NCBI GenBank assembly: GCA_046349435.1
Contig: JAXMCI010000004.1
Coordinates: 190,125 to 254,124 of the forward strand
Origin: JAXMCI01 sp046349435
GTDB lineage: Bacteria > Pseudomonadota > Alphaproteobacteria > Dongiales > Dongiaceae
DNA: 64,000 nucleotides
Direction of reading: 5' to 3'
Made by a program: the position numbers and the translations under genes. Below the pieces are notes generated by a model. It was given only the letters and a program-made list of their open reading frames with translations, made no database searches and was not told the DNA's origin. Shown piece by piece: positions 8,663 to 18,241 of the stretch (positions within the stretch are counted from its first letter, which is position 1; the number at the start of each line of letters is the position of its first letter).

Positions 8663-10291
8663 CTACTGCGCCCCGGTGTTCCCGCTCAGCTCCTGCATCA
8701 CCTGGTCCATGTTGAAGCTCGCCGCCTTCTGGCGCTGCGGGTAGTCCTTGAACGTCGTCAGGAACTGGCCGACATATTGCTGCGCCGGGACGAGCAGGAA
8801 GACGTGATCGATCAGCCAGTCGTAGTAGGTGTTCGAGGTGATGTCCGCCCGCTCATAGGGGTCCGTGCGCAGGTTGAAGATCTTCGGCACCCGCAGGTTG
8901 ACGAACGGCTCCGCCCAGATGCGCATCGTCCCCGGCACCCGCTGCTCCAGGAACACGATCTTCCAGTTGTCGTAGCGCAGGCCGGTGAGCTGCTGGTCGT
9001 CGTTGACGTAGAAGAACGAGTCCCGCGGGTCCTTCGCCGTCTGGCCGGTCAGATAGGGCACCAGGTTGTAGCCGTCGAGATGGACCTTGTAGGTCATGTC
9101 GCCGACCTGGTCGCCCTTCAGCAGCTTCTCCGTCACCTGGGGGTCGCCGGCGACCGCCAGCAGGGTCGGCAGCCAGTCGAGGTGCGAGACGATCTCGTTC
9201 GACACGCTGCCGGCCGGAATCTTGCCCGGCCAGCGAACCAGGGCGGGCACCCGGTAGGCTCCCTCCCAGTTCGAGTTCTTCTCGTTGCGGAACGGCGTCA
9301 TCGCGCCGTCCGGCCAGCTGTTCATGTGCGGCCCGTTGTCGGTGCCGTACATCACGAAGGTGTTGCTCGCAATTCCCAGCTCGTCCAGCGCGTTGAGGAT
9401 CGTACCGACGTTCCTGTCGTGATCGATCATGGTGTCGTGGTACGGGCTCTGCCAGCGCCCGGCCTGGCCGAGGCTCTCCGGCTTGGTGTGGGTGCGCAGG
9501 TGCATGTGGGTGGTGTTGACCCACAGGAAGAACGGCTTGCCGGCCTTGCTCTGCCGCTGCATGAAGTCCACGGCGCGATTGGTGATGTCGTCGTCGATCG
9601 TCACCATCCGCTCCTTGGTCAGCGGGCCGGTGTCGACGCAGACCTGCTTGCCGACCTTGCCGAAGCGCGGGTCGACGGTCGGATCGTCCTTGTCGCTGGC
9701 CTTGCAGTCCAGCACGCCCCGCGGGCCGAACTTGGCGCGGAAGGCGGGATCCCTGGGATAGTCCGGCAGCTGCGGCTCCTCCTCCGCGTTCAGGTGGTAG
9801 AGGTTGCCGTAGAACTCGTCGAACCCGTGCACGGTCGGCAGGTACTCGTTGCGGTCGCCGAGATGGTTCTTGCCGAACTGCCCGGTGGCGTAGCCGAGCG
9901 GCTTGAGCAGCTCGGCGATCGTCGGGTCCTCCTTCTGCAGCCCGACCGTGGCCCCCGGCAGGCCGACCTTGGTCAGGCCGGTGCGCAGGCCGCTCTGGCC
10001 GGTGATGAAGGAGGCCCGGCCGGCCGTGCAGCTCTGCTCCCCGTAATAGTCGGTGAACATCATGCCTTCCTTGGCGACGCGGTCGATGTTGGGCGTCTGG
10101 TAGCCCATCAGCCCGCGCGAATAGGCGCTGACGTTCGACTGGCCGATGTCGTCACCCCAGATGATCACGATGTTCGGCCTGTCGGCCGCTCGCGCCGGCG
10201 CGGCGACGGCGGCGAGAGCCACCATGGCGAGCGCGGCCGTCGTGGTGGCGCGCCACAGGGCCGTCCTTGTTGCTTGGTATCGTTGTCTCAC
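8663..10291 (-). CDS. Secreted arylsulfatase, formylglycine type
   Basis: A 542-residue protein starting with GTG at 10291, chosen because GGAGGAA sits 7 nt upstream and a signal peptide follows directly (hydrophobic core TTTAALAMVALAAVAAPARA, cleavage near residue 35). The sulfatase metal motif NIVIIWGDDIG follows. The active-site motif is SCTAGR with Cys88, the residue converted to formylglycine in type I sulfatases. Further family features are GQFGKNHLGD, NTTHMHLRTH and YGTDNGPHMNSWPDG. It should hydrolyse sulfate esters in the periplasm after maturation; no formylglycine-generating enzyme is visible in the window. It lies 92 bp downstream of the 5'-nucleotidase gene. Confidence 0.93.
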   Translation of the reverse strand: MRQRYQATRTALWRATTTAALAMVALAAVAAPARAADRPNIVIIWGDDIGQSNVSAYSRGLMGYQTPNIDRVAKEGMMFTDYYGEQSCTAGRASFITGQSGLRTGLTKVGLPGATVGLQKEDPTIAELLKPLGYATGQFGKNHLGDRNEYLPTVHGFDEFYGNLYHLNAEEEPQLPDYPRDPAFRAKFGPRGVLDCKASDKDDPTVDPRFGKVGKQVCVDTGPLTKERMVTIDDDITNRAVDFMQRQSKAGKPFFLWVNTTHMHLRTHTKPESLGQAGRWQSPYHDTMIDHDRNVGTILNALDELGIASNTFVMYGTDNGPHMNSWPDGAMTPFRNEKNSNWEGAYRVPALVRWPGKIPAGSVSNEIVSHLDWLPTLLAVAGDPQVTEKLLKGDQVGDMTYKVHLDGYNLVPYLTGQTAKDPRDSFFYVNDDQQLTGLRYDNWKIVFLEQRVPGTMRIWAEPFVNLRVPKIFNLRTDPYERADITSNTYYDWLIDHVFLLVPAQQYVGQFLTTFKDYPQRQKAASFNMDQVMQELSGNTGAQ

Positions 10292-10383
10292 GGCTCTTTC
10301 CTCCGCTGGGCTGCAGGGCATTGGACTGGTCGTCTCGACGGGACCCCCGGCGCATGACCGACATTCGCTGAACCGGGGCTTGG

Positions 10384-12366
10384 TCACCCCATCCTGATTG
10401 CGCGCACCTCCGCGGCGGCACCGTCGACCGGGATCGTCGGCAGATCGCCCGGGCTCCTGGGGGGCAGGCTTCGGATGTGATCCATGATCGCCTGCCATTC
10501 CTTGATCTCGCGGACGGCGGCGCCCATGGTCCCGGTCGCGACGCTGCTCCTGTCGGTGGTGCCCGGCGGCGGCAGCAGGTAGGGCGTGTCCTCGCGCGGG
10601 TCGTCGAGCGCCTCGACTCTCGACTTGAGGGGCTGCCCGTCCTTGTTCTTGGGCACGACCGCCAGCTTGCCCTTGGTGTATCTCGGGATGGCCACGATGA
10701 TCAGGCCGAGATAGAGCGGGCAGGTGAGGCTGTAGAGCCGCTCGTCCTTCCCGGTGATGTCGATCGCGCGGTAGCCGCGCTCGATGTCTCCCAGCTCGAT
10801 GGCCGTCACGACGTCGAGCTTCGGGCGCGACGGGTCGTAGCGGAACCTCATGCCGGAGGAGCGCGGGAAGTACTCGCCGGGGTGGGCCGGGTTGTCGACG
10901 AGGAAGAACTCGAGCAGGTGCTTCAGCTCCCGGCCGTCGAAGTAGCCGGTCACCAGCGCGCTGCCGGCCGTCGGATCGACGACGCCGGCGCCGAGCGGGG
11001 CGACGGCGAACACGTCGTAGACCGTCTGCACGCCCGACTGGCCGCGCGTGAGACCGGCGCGCATCAGTCCGTTGGCGGTGAAGCCGATCTCGGCCTTGGT
11101 GGCGTTCCGGAAGGCGTCCGTGACGAGGTTGGCAAGGGGCGTGCTGGCGGCAATGTCCGCGAAGCTGTTCGGCAGGTCCCGCGGCACCAGCGCCAGCGGC
11201 TGGTCGATGCGGTAGCCGCGGGACTGGAACACGTCGGCGGTGACGCTCTTCTTGAGGCCCTCGATCCGGTCGGCGACGGTGCGGTCGCCGGCGATGGTGT
11301 CGTCGATCGGGTGGAGCCGGTAGGACTCGACCGTCAGCTTGCCGCCCTGCAGCGCGACCACCAGCTCGCCGAGGTTCTCGCCCTGCTTGCCGGTCTGGAC
11401 GACGGGCGTGCGGTCGTTGACGACGATCGCCTCGGTCAGCTCGGTATGGCTGTGGCCGCCGATCACCACGTCGATGCCCGGCACGGCGCGGGCCAGGCGC
11501 ACATCGTCGCCGTCGGTGAACCGGCCGTCCGGTCCCTTCTCCAGCCCGCCATGACTGAGGCAGATGACGACGTCCACCTTCTCCGTCTCGCGGAGGACCT
11601 TCACGATCTCCCGGGCCGTCTCGATGGCATCCGGGAACGAGGCCGCGCCGCCGGTGGTGTAGAAGAGGGCTTCCTTGCCGAGCAGCCCGAAGATGCCGAA
11701 CCGGATCCCGCTGCGCTCGATCACCAGGTGGCGGCGGATCAGGCCCGCCCCGGCCAGGCGCTGGAGATCGGCAAGCGTGGGATCGCTTCCCGAGAAGTCG
11801 CTGTTGGCGGCGAGGATCGCCGGGATCGGGCCGGCCCGGCTGGCGGAGTCGATCGCCTTGCCCAGGCCGTCGGGCCCGAGGTCGAACTCGTGGTTGCCGA
11901 AGGTGGTGGCGTCGTATCCCATCAGGGACATCAGCTGCAGCTCGCCGCCGGTCTCGCGGCTGGCGGCGCCGAACGCCGTGCCCATGCTGTAGTCGCCGGC
12001 GTCGAGCACCAGCACGGGTCCCCGATCCCGGCCCGCCTCCCGTCGCCTGGCGATCAGCGCGGCCAGGCGCGCATAGCCGCCCCGCGTCCGGTCGTTGTTG
12101 AGCTCGAACGGCGAGTAGTCCGAGGCCGGGCCCAGCCCGATGAAGGCCGAGTGCATGTCGTTGGTGTGCAGGATGGTGAAGCTCTTCCTGGCTTCTTCCG
12201 CGGCCGCGGGTGATCCTGCCAGGATCGTCGCGCCGACCGCCAGGAAACCGGCCAGGACGTCGCGACGAGAGGGTGCTTCCCCCGGGCTCGCGGTCGGGAT
12301 CGCGCTGTCGCGCGCGACCGCGGCCGGCTGCAGATGGGCCGTGCCCTCGCGCTCACGTGACGTCAT
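10384..12366 (-). CDS. Periplasmic 5'-nucleotidase / 2',3'-cyclic phosphodiesterase (UshA-like)
   Basis: A 660-residue protein. A twin-arginine-like signal is seen at residues 33-55 (SRRDVLAGFLAVGATILAG), so Tat export is likely. The calcineurin-like metallophosphatase domain carries all metal-binding blocks: ILHTNDMHS (Asp70, His72), VLDAGDYSMG, FGNHEFDLG, ICLSHGG and GGHSHTEL. The C-terminal nucleotide-binding domain includes NLVTDAFRNATKAEIGFTANG and YDVFAVAPLGAGVV. It should dephosphorylate nucleotides or related esters outside the cytoplasm. The residues after about 590 are longer than in E. coli UshA. It heads a minus-strand operon with the sulfatase, with an FNR-type box about 130 bp upstream of its start. 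Confidence 0.9.
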   Translation of the reverse strand: MTSREREGTAHLQPAAVARDSAIPTASPGEAPSRRDVLAGFLAVGATILAGSPAAAEEARKSFTILHTNDMHSAFIGLGPASDYSPFELNNDRTRGGYARLAALIARRREAGRDRGPVLVLDAGDYSMGTAFGAASRETGGELQLMSLMGYDATTFGNHEFDLGPDGLGKAIDSASRAGPIPAILAANSDFSGSDPTLADLQRLAGAGLIRRHLVIERSGIRFGIFGLLGKEALFYTTGGAASFPDAIETAREIVKVLRETEKVDVVICLSHGGLEKGPDGRFTDGDDVRLARAVPGIDVVIGGHSHTELTEAIVVNDRTPVVQTGKQGENLGELVVALQGGKLTVESYRLHPIDDTIAGDRTVADRIEGLKKSVTADVFQSRGYRIDQPLALVPRDLPNSFADIAASTPLANLVTDAFRNATKAEIGFTANGLMRAGLTRGQSGVQTVYDVFAVAPLGAGVVDPTAGSALVTGYFDGRELKHLLEFFLVDNPAHPGEYFPRSSGMRFRYDPSRPKLDVVTAIELGDIERGYRAIDITGKDERLYSLTCPLYLGLIIVAIPRYTKGKLAVVPKNKDGQPLKSRVEALDDPREDTPYLLPPPGTTDRSSVATGTMGAAVREIKEWQAIMDHIRSLPPRSPGDLPTIPVDGAAAEVRAIRMG

Positions 12367-12496
12367 GCTCTCAACGACATCGACATGGGATTCCTCAGCT
12401 CACCGGGCGCGGTCGCCACCGCAGGATTGCCGGCAGGCGGTGCCGGAGCATGTCATGCTTTCCCTTGCAATCTGGGATGGGCCGCCTGCGCGCGCA

Positions 12497-12510
12497 TTGA
12501 TCCCGATCAA
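12497..12510. promoter_or_regulatory. Perfect FNR/FixK-type box
   Basis: TTGATCCCGATCAA matches the TTGAT-N4-ATCAA consensus bound by FNR, FixK and Anr regulators without a mismatch. It lies 131 bp before the 5'-nucleotidase start and 273 bp before the divergent AraC-type gene, so it could act on either side. The rest of 12367-12782 contains no convincing gene. Confidence 0.55.
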
Positions 12511-12782
12511 CCGGCTTCCGCGAGGCAGCACTCCGGCTCGAGCTTCTCCGGGCCGAACCGGCGGAACCAGGCGCCGGCCCCGTCACCGAGCAGGACTGCT
12601 CCCGTTCATCCCATCTAGCGGGAGAGGCGAGCGTTCGGCAACTCACCGAGCGCATACCCTGCTCATTGACCGCAGCTTTTTTTGGACTAGCCTCGTCCGG
12701 TCCGGAGAGGACGTGCGCATCTTCTCTCCGGCCGTGCGCCCTCCGCCGGCGGGCAGCACCGCGACCGGGCGGAGGCGGACAA

Positions 12783-13754
12783 GTGTCGGCTCCTTTGCAG
12801 AAATTTCAGGTCTTCGACACGCGCGATCCGGATGAGCTTGCAGCCGGGCTCGGCCGGTTTTTCGGCCGTGTCCGGCTCGACTTGCGCGGCCGGAACGCAA
12901 AATTCCATGGCCGCCTGCGCTATCTCGCCCTTGGCGATGTCGGGATCATCCATGGACAGTACGACACGGGATTGCACGCCCGATTCCCCGATTTCAGTGC
13001 CTTCGCCGGGAGCCCGGCCCCGCTCAGGGGCGCCGGCGCGCACAATATCGGCGGCCGGGACGTGACCGTGTCGAAGGACTGCGGCACCATCGTCTCCCCC
13101 GGCGACGTCACGCTGCACTACGGCCCCCGGTTCGCGCACCTCAGCATGTCGGTGCGGCCGGCCGCGCTGATGGGCAAGCTCGTCGCCGCGGTCGGCGACC
13201 TGCGCCTCGGTCCGCTGCAGTTCGACCCGGGCCTCAACGGCCGTGATCCCGAGGCGAAGCGGCTGGAGCGGTTGCTCCAGTTCGTCGCGACGGAGGTCGA
13301 GCAGTCCTGGCCCATGCCGCCGATCATGCAGTCCGAGCTGCAGGGGGCATTGATGACGGCCCTCCTGCTGGCCAGCTCCAGCAACTATAGCGGGCTGCTG
13401 CGCGGCGAGCCCGTGGCGGCGGCGCCGTGGCAGGTTCGTCGCGCCGAGCAATTCATCGAGGCCAACTGGGACAAGCCGATCACGATCGAGGCGCTGACGG
13501 CTGCGACCCACGTCAGCGCCCGCAGCCTCTTCTCGTCCTTCAAGGCGGGCCGGGGATATTCGCCGATGGAGTTCGTCAAGCGCGTTCGTCTCGATCGCGC
13601 CTGCCAGAGATTGTCCAGGCCGGGCCCCGAGACGTCGGTGTCGGCGGTGGCCTTCGAATGCGGATTCGGCAATCCCGGTCATTTCGCCAAGGACTATCGC
13701 CAACGCTTCGGCGAGCTTCCGTCGGAGACGTTGAGGCGAGGCAGGGGCGGCTAG
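12783..13754 (+). CDS. AraC-family transcriptional regulator
   Basis: A 323-residue protein starting with GTG at 12783; GGAGG lies 7 nt upstream, and the longer frame to 12666 is low-complexity. Residues 1-200 form an AraC-binding-type ligand domain. The two-helix-turn-helix DNA-binding domain occupies about 215-320: QFIEANWDKPITIEALTAAT, SLFSSFKAGRGYSPMEFVKR and VAFECGFGNPGHFAKDYRQR, all classical positions. It is divergent from the 5'-nucleotidase/sulfatase operon and is the obvious candidate regulator of that operon; this is inferred from position. Confidence 0.92.
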   Translation: MSAPLQKFQVFDTRDPDELAAGLGRFFGRVRLDLRGRNAKFHGRLRYLALGDVGIIHGQYDTGLHARFPDFSAFAGSPAPLRGAGAHNIGGRDVTVSKDCGTIVSPGDVTLHYGPRFAHLSMSVRPAALMGKLVAAVGDLRLGPLQFDPGLNGRDPEAKRLERLLQFVATEVEQSWPMPPIMQSELQGALMTALLLASSSNYSGLLRGEPVAAAPWQVRRAEQFIEANWDKPITIEALTAATHVSARSLFSSFKAGRGYSPMEFVKRVRLDRACQRLSRPGPETSVSAVAFECGFGNPGHFAKDYRQRFGELPSETLRRGRGG

Positions 13755-13874
13755 ACCGGATCCTCCTCGTCGGCAGGGCTCTCGAACCCTCCTGTCGTCG
13801 GCGGCACGCCACCCCGCATCGATCGGCCTCCTGCGATCGGGCCTCGGCGGCCGCTGCGACGCGCGTACCCGGCG

Positions 13875-15344
13875 CTACTCCTCGAGCTGGACCGCGATCC
13901 TTCCCGACTTGACGGCGGCCTTGAGGGCCGCATGGTCGTGCTCGGCCTGGTCGGCGTAGGCCACGGCGAAGTCGCCCATCGCCTCGTCGAAGCCGTCGTG
14001 CCGACCGAGATAGCCGCTGATCCTCAGGTCCGCGTCGCCGCCCTTGGCATGGGCCCGCGCCAGCGCCCAGCCGCAGATCTTGGCGAAGTAGGCCAGCAGC
14101 GCGGCATCCATCAGCTCCACCAGAGGCTTCAGCTTGGCATCGCGCAGCTGCCGCATGTAGCCGGGCCGGCCTCGCCGGTCGGTCGCCCAGCCCATGAACA
14201 TGTCGGTGGCGGGCTGCATCAGCCGCTGCCCCATCACCACCCGCTGGCCATGGTGGGGATAGGCGCTCTTGCCGGCATAGGGCTCGAGCACCGAGGGCCG
14301 GGCCTCCTTCCATTGCAGGAAGAGCGGGTCGTTGTTGGCCGACATCATCAGGGCGACGGCGCAGAAGGTTCCCACGCTGCCGATCCCCACGACCTTCGCG
14401 GCGGCGTCCACCATGCGATACTGGTCGAGCAGCTCGCGCCGATCGTCCGGCAGGGTTTGCCGGTACAGCTTCAGGATGGCCTCGGCCCCGGCGCGGAAAT
14501 CCTCCGAGCTCAGGTCCTGGAGATGAAAGATCAGGGGCGGATCGTCCTGGATCTGCACCTGGCCGTGCACCATGCCGGTGAGCTGCGGGAAGACCATCTC
14601 CGACGAGCCTTGCCCGGTCGCCTTGGCCAGGCGCTTGCGCAGGCGCGCCTCGAACGACTTGCGCACCGCGGGCGGCGCCGAGTCGATCACGTCCTCGGCC
14701 GTGATGCGGGCATACCAGGCTTCGAGCGGGCTCATCTCCGAATATTCGCGCAGGCGCTTGCGATAGCTGCGGGCGCAGGCGACGGCCACGTCGCGGGCGG
14801 CGGATTCCGGGAGGCCCTGGCTGCGGGCGGCCAGCACGAAGGAGGCGACCAGCCGCTTGACGTCCCATTCCCACGGGGCCGGCAGCGTCTCGTCGAAATC
14901 GTTGATGTCGAACAGGATGTTGCGCTCGGGCGTGGCGAAGCCGCCGAAGTTCATCAGGTGGCAGTCGCCGCAGGCCTGGACCCGGATCCCGGTGGCCGGC
15001 GTCTCGGCCAGGTCGGCCGCCATCACCGCCGCCGAGCCGCGGTAGAAGGCGAAGGGCGACTGCAGCATCCGGCCGTAGCGGATCGGGATCAGCTCGGCCC
15101 GCCGGCCCTCGTCCGAGGCGGCGAGGATCGCCAGCGGATCGACCCTCGCCTTGTCGCGCTTCCACGGTCCCTGGCTGCGATGCGGAACCTGATCGCGCAG
15201 CGCCTTGCCGGCCGCCATGATCGCAGCCGATGGCAAGCCCCGGCCGAGGGGTGTTGCAGCGCCGGCCACCGATGAGGCCGGCGCCTCCGGGGTTGCCGCG
15301 GTGCCCGATCGGCGTGTCCCCTTGCTGCCGTTTCTCGTCTTCAT
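13875..15344 (-). CDS. DUF2252 protein (kinase-like fold)
   Basis: A 489-residue protein. AGGAGG sits 5 nt before the ATG. After a basic N-terminal tail, the DUF2252 hallmarks appear: ACGDCHLMNFG (about residues 123-133) and FDINDFDET (about 144-152). These resemble the GDxHxxN and D(F/I)ND motifs of aminoglycoside-kinase-like folds. Later segments include YYRMVD-like DQYRMVDAAAKVVGIGSVGT and GQRLMQPATDMFMGW. The biochemical role of the family is unknown; ATP-dependent phosphotransfer is an inference from the motifs. It appears to stand alone, convergent with the AraC gene and upstream of the transporter operon's end. Confidence 0.88.
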   Translation of the reverse strand: MKTRNGSKGTRRSGTAATPEAPASSVAGAATPLGRGLPSAAIMAAGKALRDQVPHRSQGPWKRDKARVDPLAILAASDEGRRAELIPIRYGRMLQSPFAFYRGSAAVMAADLAETPATGIRVQACGDCHLMNFGGFATPERNILFDINDFDETLPAPWEWDVKRLVASFVLAARSQGLPESAARDVAVACARSYRKRLREYSEMSPLEAWYARITAEDVIDSAPPAVRKSFEARLRKRLAKATGQGSSEMVFPQLTGMVHGQVQIQDDPPLIFHLQDLSSEDFRAGAEAILKLYRQTLPDDRRELLDQYRMVDAAAKVVGIGSVGTFCAVALMMSANNDPLFLQWKEARPSVLEPYAGKSAYPHHGQRVVMGQRLMQPATDMFMGWATDRRGRPGYMRQLRDAKLKPLVELMDAALLAYFAKICGWALARAHAKGGDADLRISGYLGRHDGFDEAMGDFAVAYADQAEHDHAALKAAVKSGRIAVQLEE

Positions 15345-15446
15345 GGCGTCCTCCTGCGCGTCACCTCGTCGACGACTCTCCGGCGAGGGGACAGGCCGGT
15401 GCAGAGGATAGCGCCAAGCCAGCCGGCGCGCGAGCCGTCGGCCGTG

Positions 15447-16265
15447 CTACTTGCCGCTGCCCGCCGCGTCGTGCGTGTCCTTGGTGAAGCGGTAGGCCAC
15501 CAGGATCGGCACGAAGGTCAGCAGGATGACGAACACCGCCACCACGTTGGTCACCGGGCGCTGGCGCGGACGGAGCAGCTCGCCCAGCATCCAGATCGGC
15601 AGGGTCTGCTGCTGGCCGGCGGTGAAGGTGGTGACGATGACCTCGTCGAAGGACAGCGCGAAGGCGAGCATGCCGCCGGCCAGCAGCGCCGTGGCGATGT
15701 TGGGCAGCACGACGTGGCGGAAGGTCTGCAGGCTGTCGGCGCCGAGGTCCATCGAGGCCTCGACCAGCGCCGGCGAGCTGCGGCGCAGCCGGGCGATGAC
15801 GTTGTTGTAGACGACGACGATGCAGAACGTGGCGTGGCCGAGCACGATGGTCCAGGTGCTGAAGTCGATGCCGCCGAGCGCGAAGGCCGAGCGCAGGCTG
15901 ATGCCGGTGACGATGCCGGGCAGCGCGATCGGCAGCAGGATCAGCAGCGTGATCCCCTCCTTGCCGAAGAAGCGGAAGCGGAAGAGGGCCGCCGCCGCCA
16001 GCGTGCCCAGCAGCAGCGCCAGCAGGGTGGCCGCGACCGCCACCTGGACCGAGAGCCACAGCGCCTGCCAGACGTCCGGCCGGCTCCAGGCGACGGCGAA
16101 CCAGCGCAGCGTCAGGCCCGGCGGCGGGAAGGTGAAGCTGCGGTCGTCGGTGGTCAGCGCGTAGAGCAGGATGAAGAGCAGCGGCAGGTTGAGGAAGGCG
16201 ATGCCGAAGCCGGCCGCCGTCCTGAGGCCCCAGCCGGCCCGCGTCCCCGCCGCCTCAGAGCGCAT
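15447..16265 (-). CDS. Polyamine-type ABC transporter permease (PotC-like)
   Basis: A 272-residue protein with six predicted hydrophobic helices and the permease EAA loop (LVEASMDLGADSLQTFRHVVLPNI), which docks on the ATPase. This is the second inner-membrane subunit of a spermidine/putrescine-type importer. Its start overlaps the preceding permease gene by 11 bp, so the two are translationally coupled. It is last in a four-gene operon (binding protein, ATPase, PotB-like, PotC-like). The substrate could be a polyamine, another cationic amine or an organic acid. Confidence 0.9.
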   Translation of the reverse strand: MRSEAAGTRAGWGLRTAAGFGIAFLNLPLLFILLYALTTDDRSFTFPPPGLTLRWFAVAWSRPDVWQALWLSVQVAVAATLLALLLGTLAAAALFRFRFFGKEGITLLILLPIALPGIVTGISLRSAFALGGIDFSTWTIVLGHATFCIVVVYNNVIARLRRSSPALVEASMDLGADSLQTFRHVVLPNIATALLAGGMLAFALSFDEVIVTTFTAGQQQTLPIWMLGELLRPRQRPVTNVVAVFVILLTFVPILVAYRFTKDTHDAAGSGK

Positions 16266-17208
16266 CGAACGCGCCCAGCCGCCGGGCGGCGGTGAGGTAG
16301 ACCGCCATCACCAGGATCGGCACCACGGCGAAGGCGGCGGCCAGCGGCAGGTTGCCGGCGGTGCCCTGGTAGGAATAGACGACCTGGCCGATGAAGGGCC
16401 GCGAGCTGCCGATGATCCCGGGGATGATGAAGTCGCCGAGCGTCAGCGAGAAGGTGAAGATGGAGCCGGCCGCGACGCCGGGCACGGCGAGCGGCAGGAT
16501 GACGTGGCGGAAGGTGGCGCGCGGCCGCGCGCCGAGGTCGGCCGAGGCCTCGACGAAGGAGCGCGGCACCCGCTCCAGCGCCGCCTCGACCGGCAGGATC
16601 ATGTAGGGCAGCCAGATATAGACGAAGACGATGCAGGTGCCGATGTAGCTGACCGACAGCGACGGCCCGCCGATCACCGGGATCGCCAGCACGGCGTCGA
16701 GCAGCCAGCCGAGCCCGACCGCGTCGGCCAGCCAGGTGATCACCCCCTCCTTGGCGAGGATCAGCTTCCAGGCATAGACCCGCACCAGGTAGTTCGACCA
16801 CAGCGGCAGCATCACCGCGAGATAGAGCACCGCCTTGGCGCGCGGCCCGGTGAAGCGCGCCATCAGGTAGGCGAGCGGGAAGGCGATCGCCCCGGCGATC
16901 AGGGTCACCACCGCCGCCATCGCCACGGTGCGCGTGATGATCGCGAGGTTGGCCGGGGTGAAGAGCTCGGCGTAGGTGGCGAGCGTCGGCTCGTAGACCA
17001 CCAGGCCGCTGAAGTCGTCGACCGAGAAGAAGCTCTGCGCCAGCAGGGCGAACAGCGATCCCAGGTAGATGATGCCGAGCCAGAGCAGCGGCGGCAGCAG
17101 CATCAGCAGCAGCACCAGCCGCGGCCGGAGGTAGAGGAAGGTCGAGAGCCGGCGCATCGGCCCGGGGCCGTGACCTCCGTCGAGCCGGGCGGCCGCCGCG
17201 GCGCTCAT
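16255..17208 (-). CDS. Polyamine-type ABC transporter permease (PotB-like)
   Basis: A 317-residue protein with about six transmembrane segments and an EAA loop (SFVEASADLGARPRATFRHVILPLA). The ATG at 17208 overlaps the stop of the ATPase gene as ATGA, which decides the start over an upstream in-frame codon. The first ~35 residues are a cytoplasmic Ala/Gly-rich tail. It forms the membrane channel with the PotC-like subunit. Confidence 0.9.
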   Translation of the reverse strand: MSAAAAARLDGGHGPGPMRRLSTFLYLRPRLVLLLMLLPPLLWLGIIYLGSLFALLAQSFFSVDDFSGLVVYEPTLATYAELFTPANLAIITRTVAMAAVVTLIAGAIAFPLAYLMARFTGPRAKAVLYLAVMLPLWSNYLVRVYAWKLILAKEGVITWLADAVGLGWLLDAVLAIPVIGGPSLSVSYIGTCIVFVYIWLPYMILPVEAALERVPRSFVEASADLGARPRATFRHVILPLAVPGVAAGSIFTFSLTLGDFIIPGIIGSSRPFIGQVVYSYQGTAGNLPLAAAFAVVPILVMAVYLTAARRLGAFDAL

Positions 17209-18233
17209 CGCTCGGCCAGCGGCAGCAGGTGCTGCGGATCCCACCACAGCGTCACCGCCTGGCCCATGCGGGCCGAGGCGGCGGTCGCCGTCGTCTCCTT
17301 GTTCTGCTCGATGACGGTGAGCTCGCCGCCGCCGGCCAGCGTCACCAGGTAGCGCGTGCTGGCGCCGAAATAGAGCACCGCGGCGATGGTGCCGCCGGTG
17401 CTCCCGGCCGCCGCCGGCGGCGCGCTGCCGGCCGGCGCCATGTGGATCTTCTCCGGCCGGATGGCGACCGGGTCGGGGCGGCCGGTGACGGCGCGCGCGG
17501 CCGGGCCGCTCAGCAGGTTGGAGACGCCGACGAAGCCGGCGACGAAGGCGGTCGCGGGATGCTCGTAGATCTCGGCCGGGCTGCCGATCTGCTCGATCCG
17601 GCCGCGGTTGAACACCGCCACCCGGTCGCTCATGGAGAGCGCCTCGCCCTGGTCGTGGGTGACGTAGACGAAGGTGATGCCGACCTGGCGCTGGATCGCC
17701 TTCAGCTCGACCTGCATCTGCTCGCGCAGCTTGAGGTCGAGCGCGCCGAGCGGCTCGTCGAGCAGCAGCACGCTGGGGCGGTTGACCAGCGCGCGGGCCA
17801 GCGCGACCCGCTGCCGCTGGCCGCCGGAGAGCTGCGCCGGCCGGCGGTTGCCGAGCTCGGCGAGCGCCACCATCGCCAGCATCTCCTCGGCGCGGCGCCG
17901 GCGCTCGGCCCGCGGCACCTTGCGGATCATCAGCCCGTAGGCGACGTTCTCCGCCACGCTCATGTGCGGGAACAGCGCGTAGTCCTGGAACACCGTGTTG
18001 ACGTCGCGCTCGTAGGGCGGCACGCCGGCCATCGGCCGGCCATGCACCAGGATCTCGCCCGAGCTCGGCTGCTCGAAGCCGGCGATCAGCCGGAGGCAGG
18101 TCGTCTTGCCCGAGCCCGACGGCCCGAGCATGGCGAAGAACTCGCCGTCGGCGATCTCGAAGCTGAGGTCGTCGGCCGCGCGCACCGTCCCGAAGTGCCG
18201 CGACACGCCGCGAAAGCTGACCGCTGGGGTCAT
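17205..18233 (-). CDS. Polyamine-type ABC transporter ATPase (PotA-like)
   Basis: A 342-residue ATPase. Walker A is GPSGSGKTT (residues 37-45), the Q-loop is in TVFQDYALFPH, the signature is LSGGQRQR, Walker B is VLLLDEPLGALD and the switch His is in YVTHDQGEA. The C-terminal 100 residues form a TOBE-like regulatory domain. It powers import through the two permeases encoded next. It follows the binding-protein gene after a 127-bp spacer rich in palindromes. Confidence 0.94.
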   Translation of the reverse strand: MTPAVSFRGVSRHFGTVRAADDLSFEIADGEFFAMLGPSGSGKTTCLRLIAGFEQPSSGEILVHGRPMAGVPPYERDVNTVFQDYALFPHMSVAENVAYGLMIRKVPRAERRRRAEEMLAMVALAELGNRRPAQLSGGQRQRVALARALVNRPSVLLLDEPLGALDLKLREQMQVELKAIQRQVGITFVYVTHDQGEALSMSDRVAVFNRGRIEQIGSPAEIYEHPATAFVAGFVGVSNLLSGPAARAVTGRPDPVAIRPEKIHMAPAGSAPPAAAGSTGGTIAAVLYFGASTRYLVTLAGGGELTVIEQNKETTATAASARMGQAVTLWWDPQHLLPLAER

Positions 18234-18241
18234 CGCCTGCT

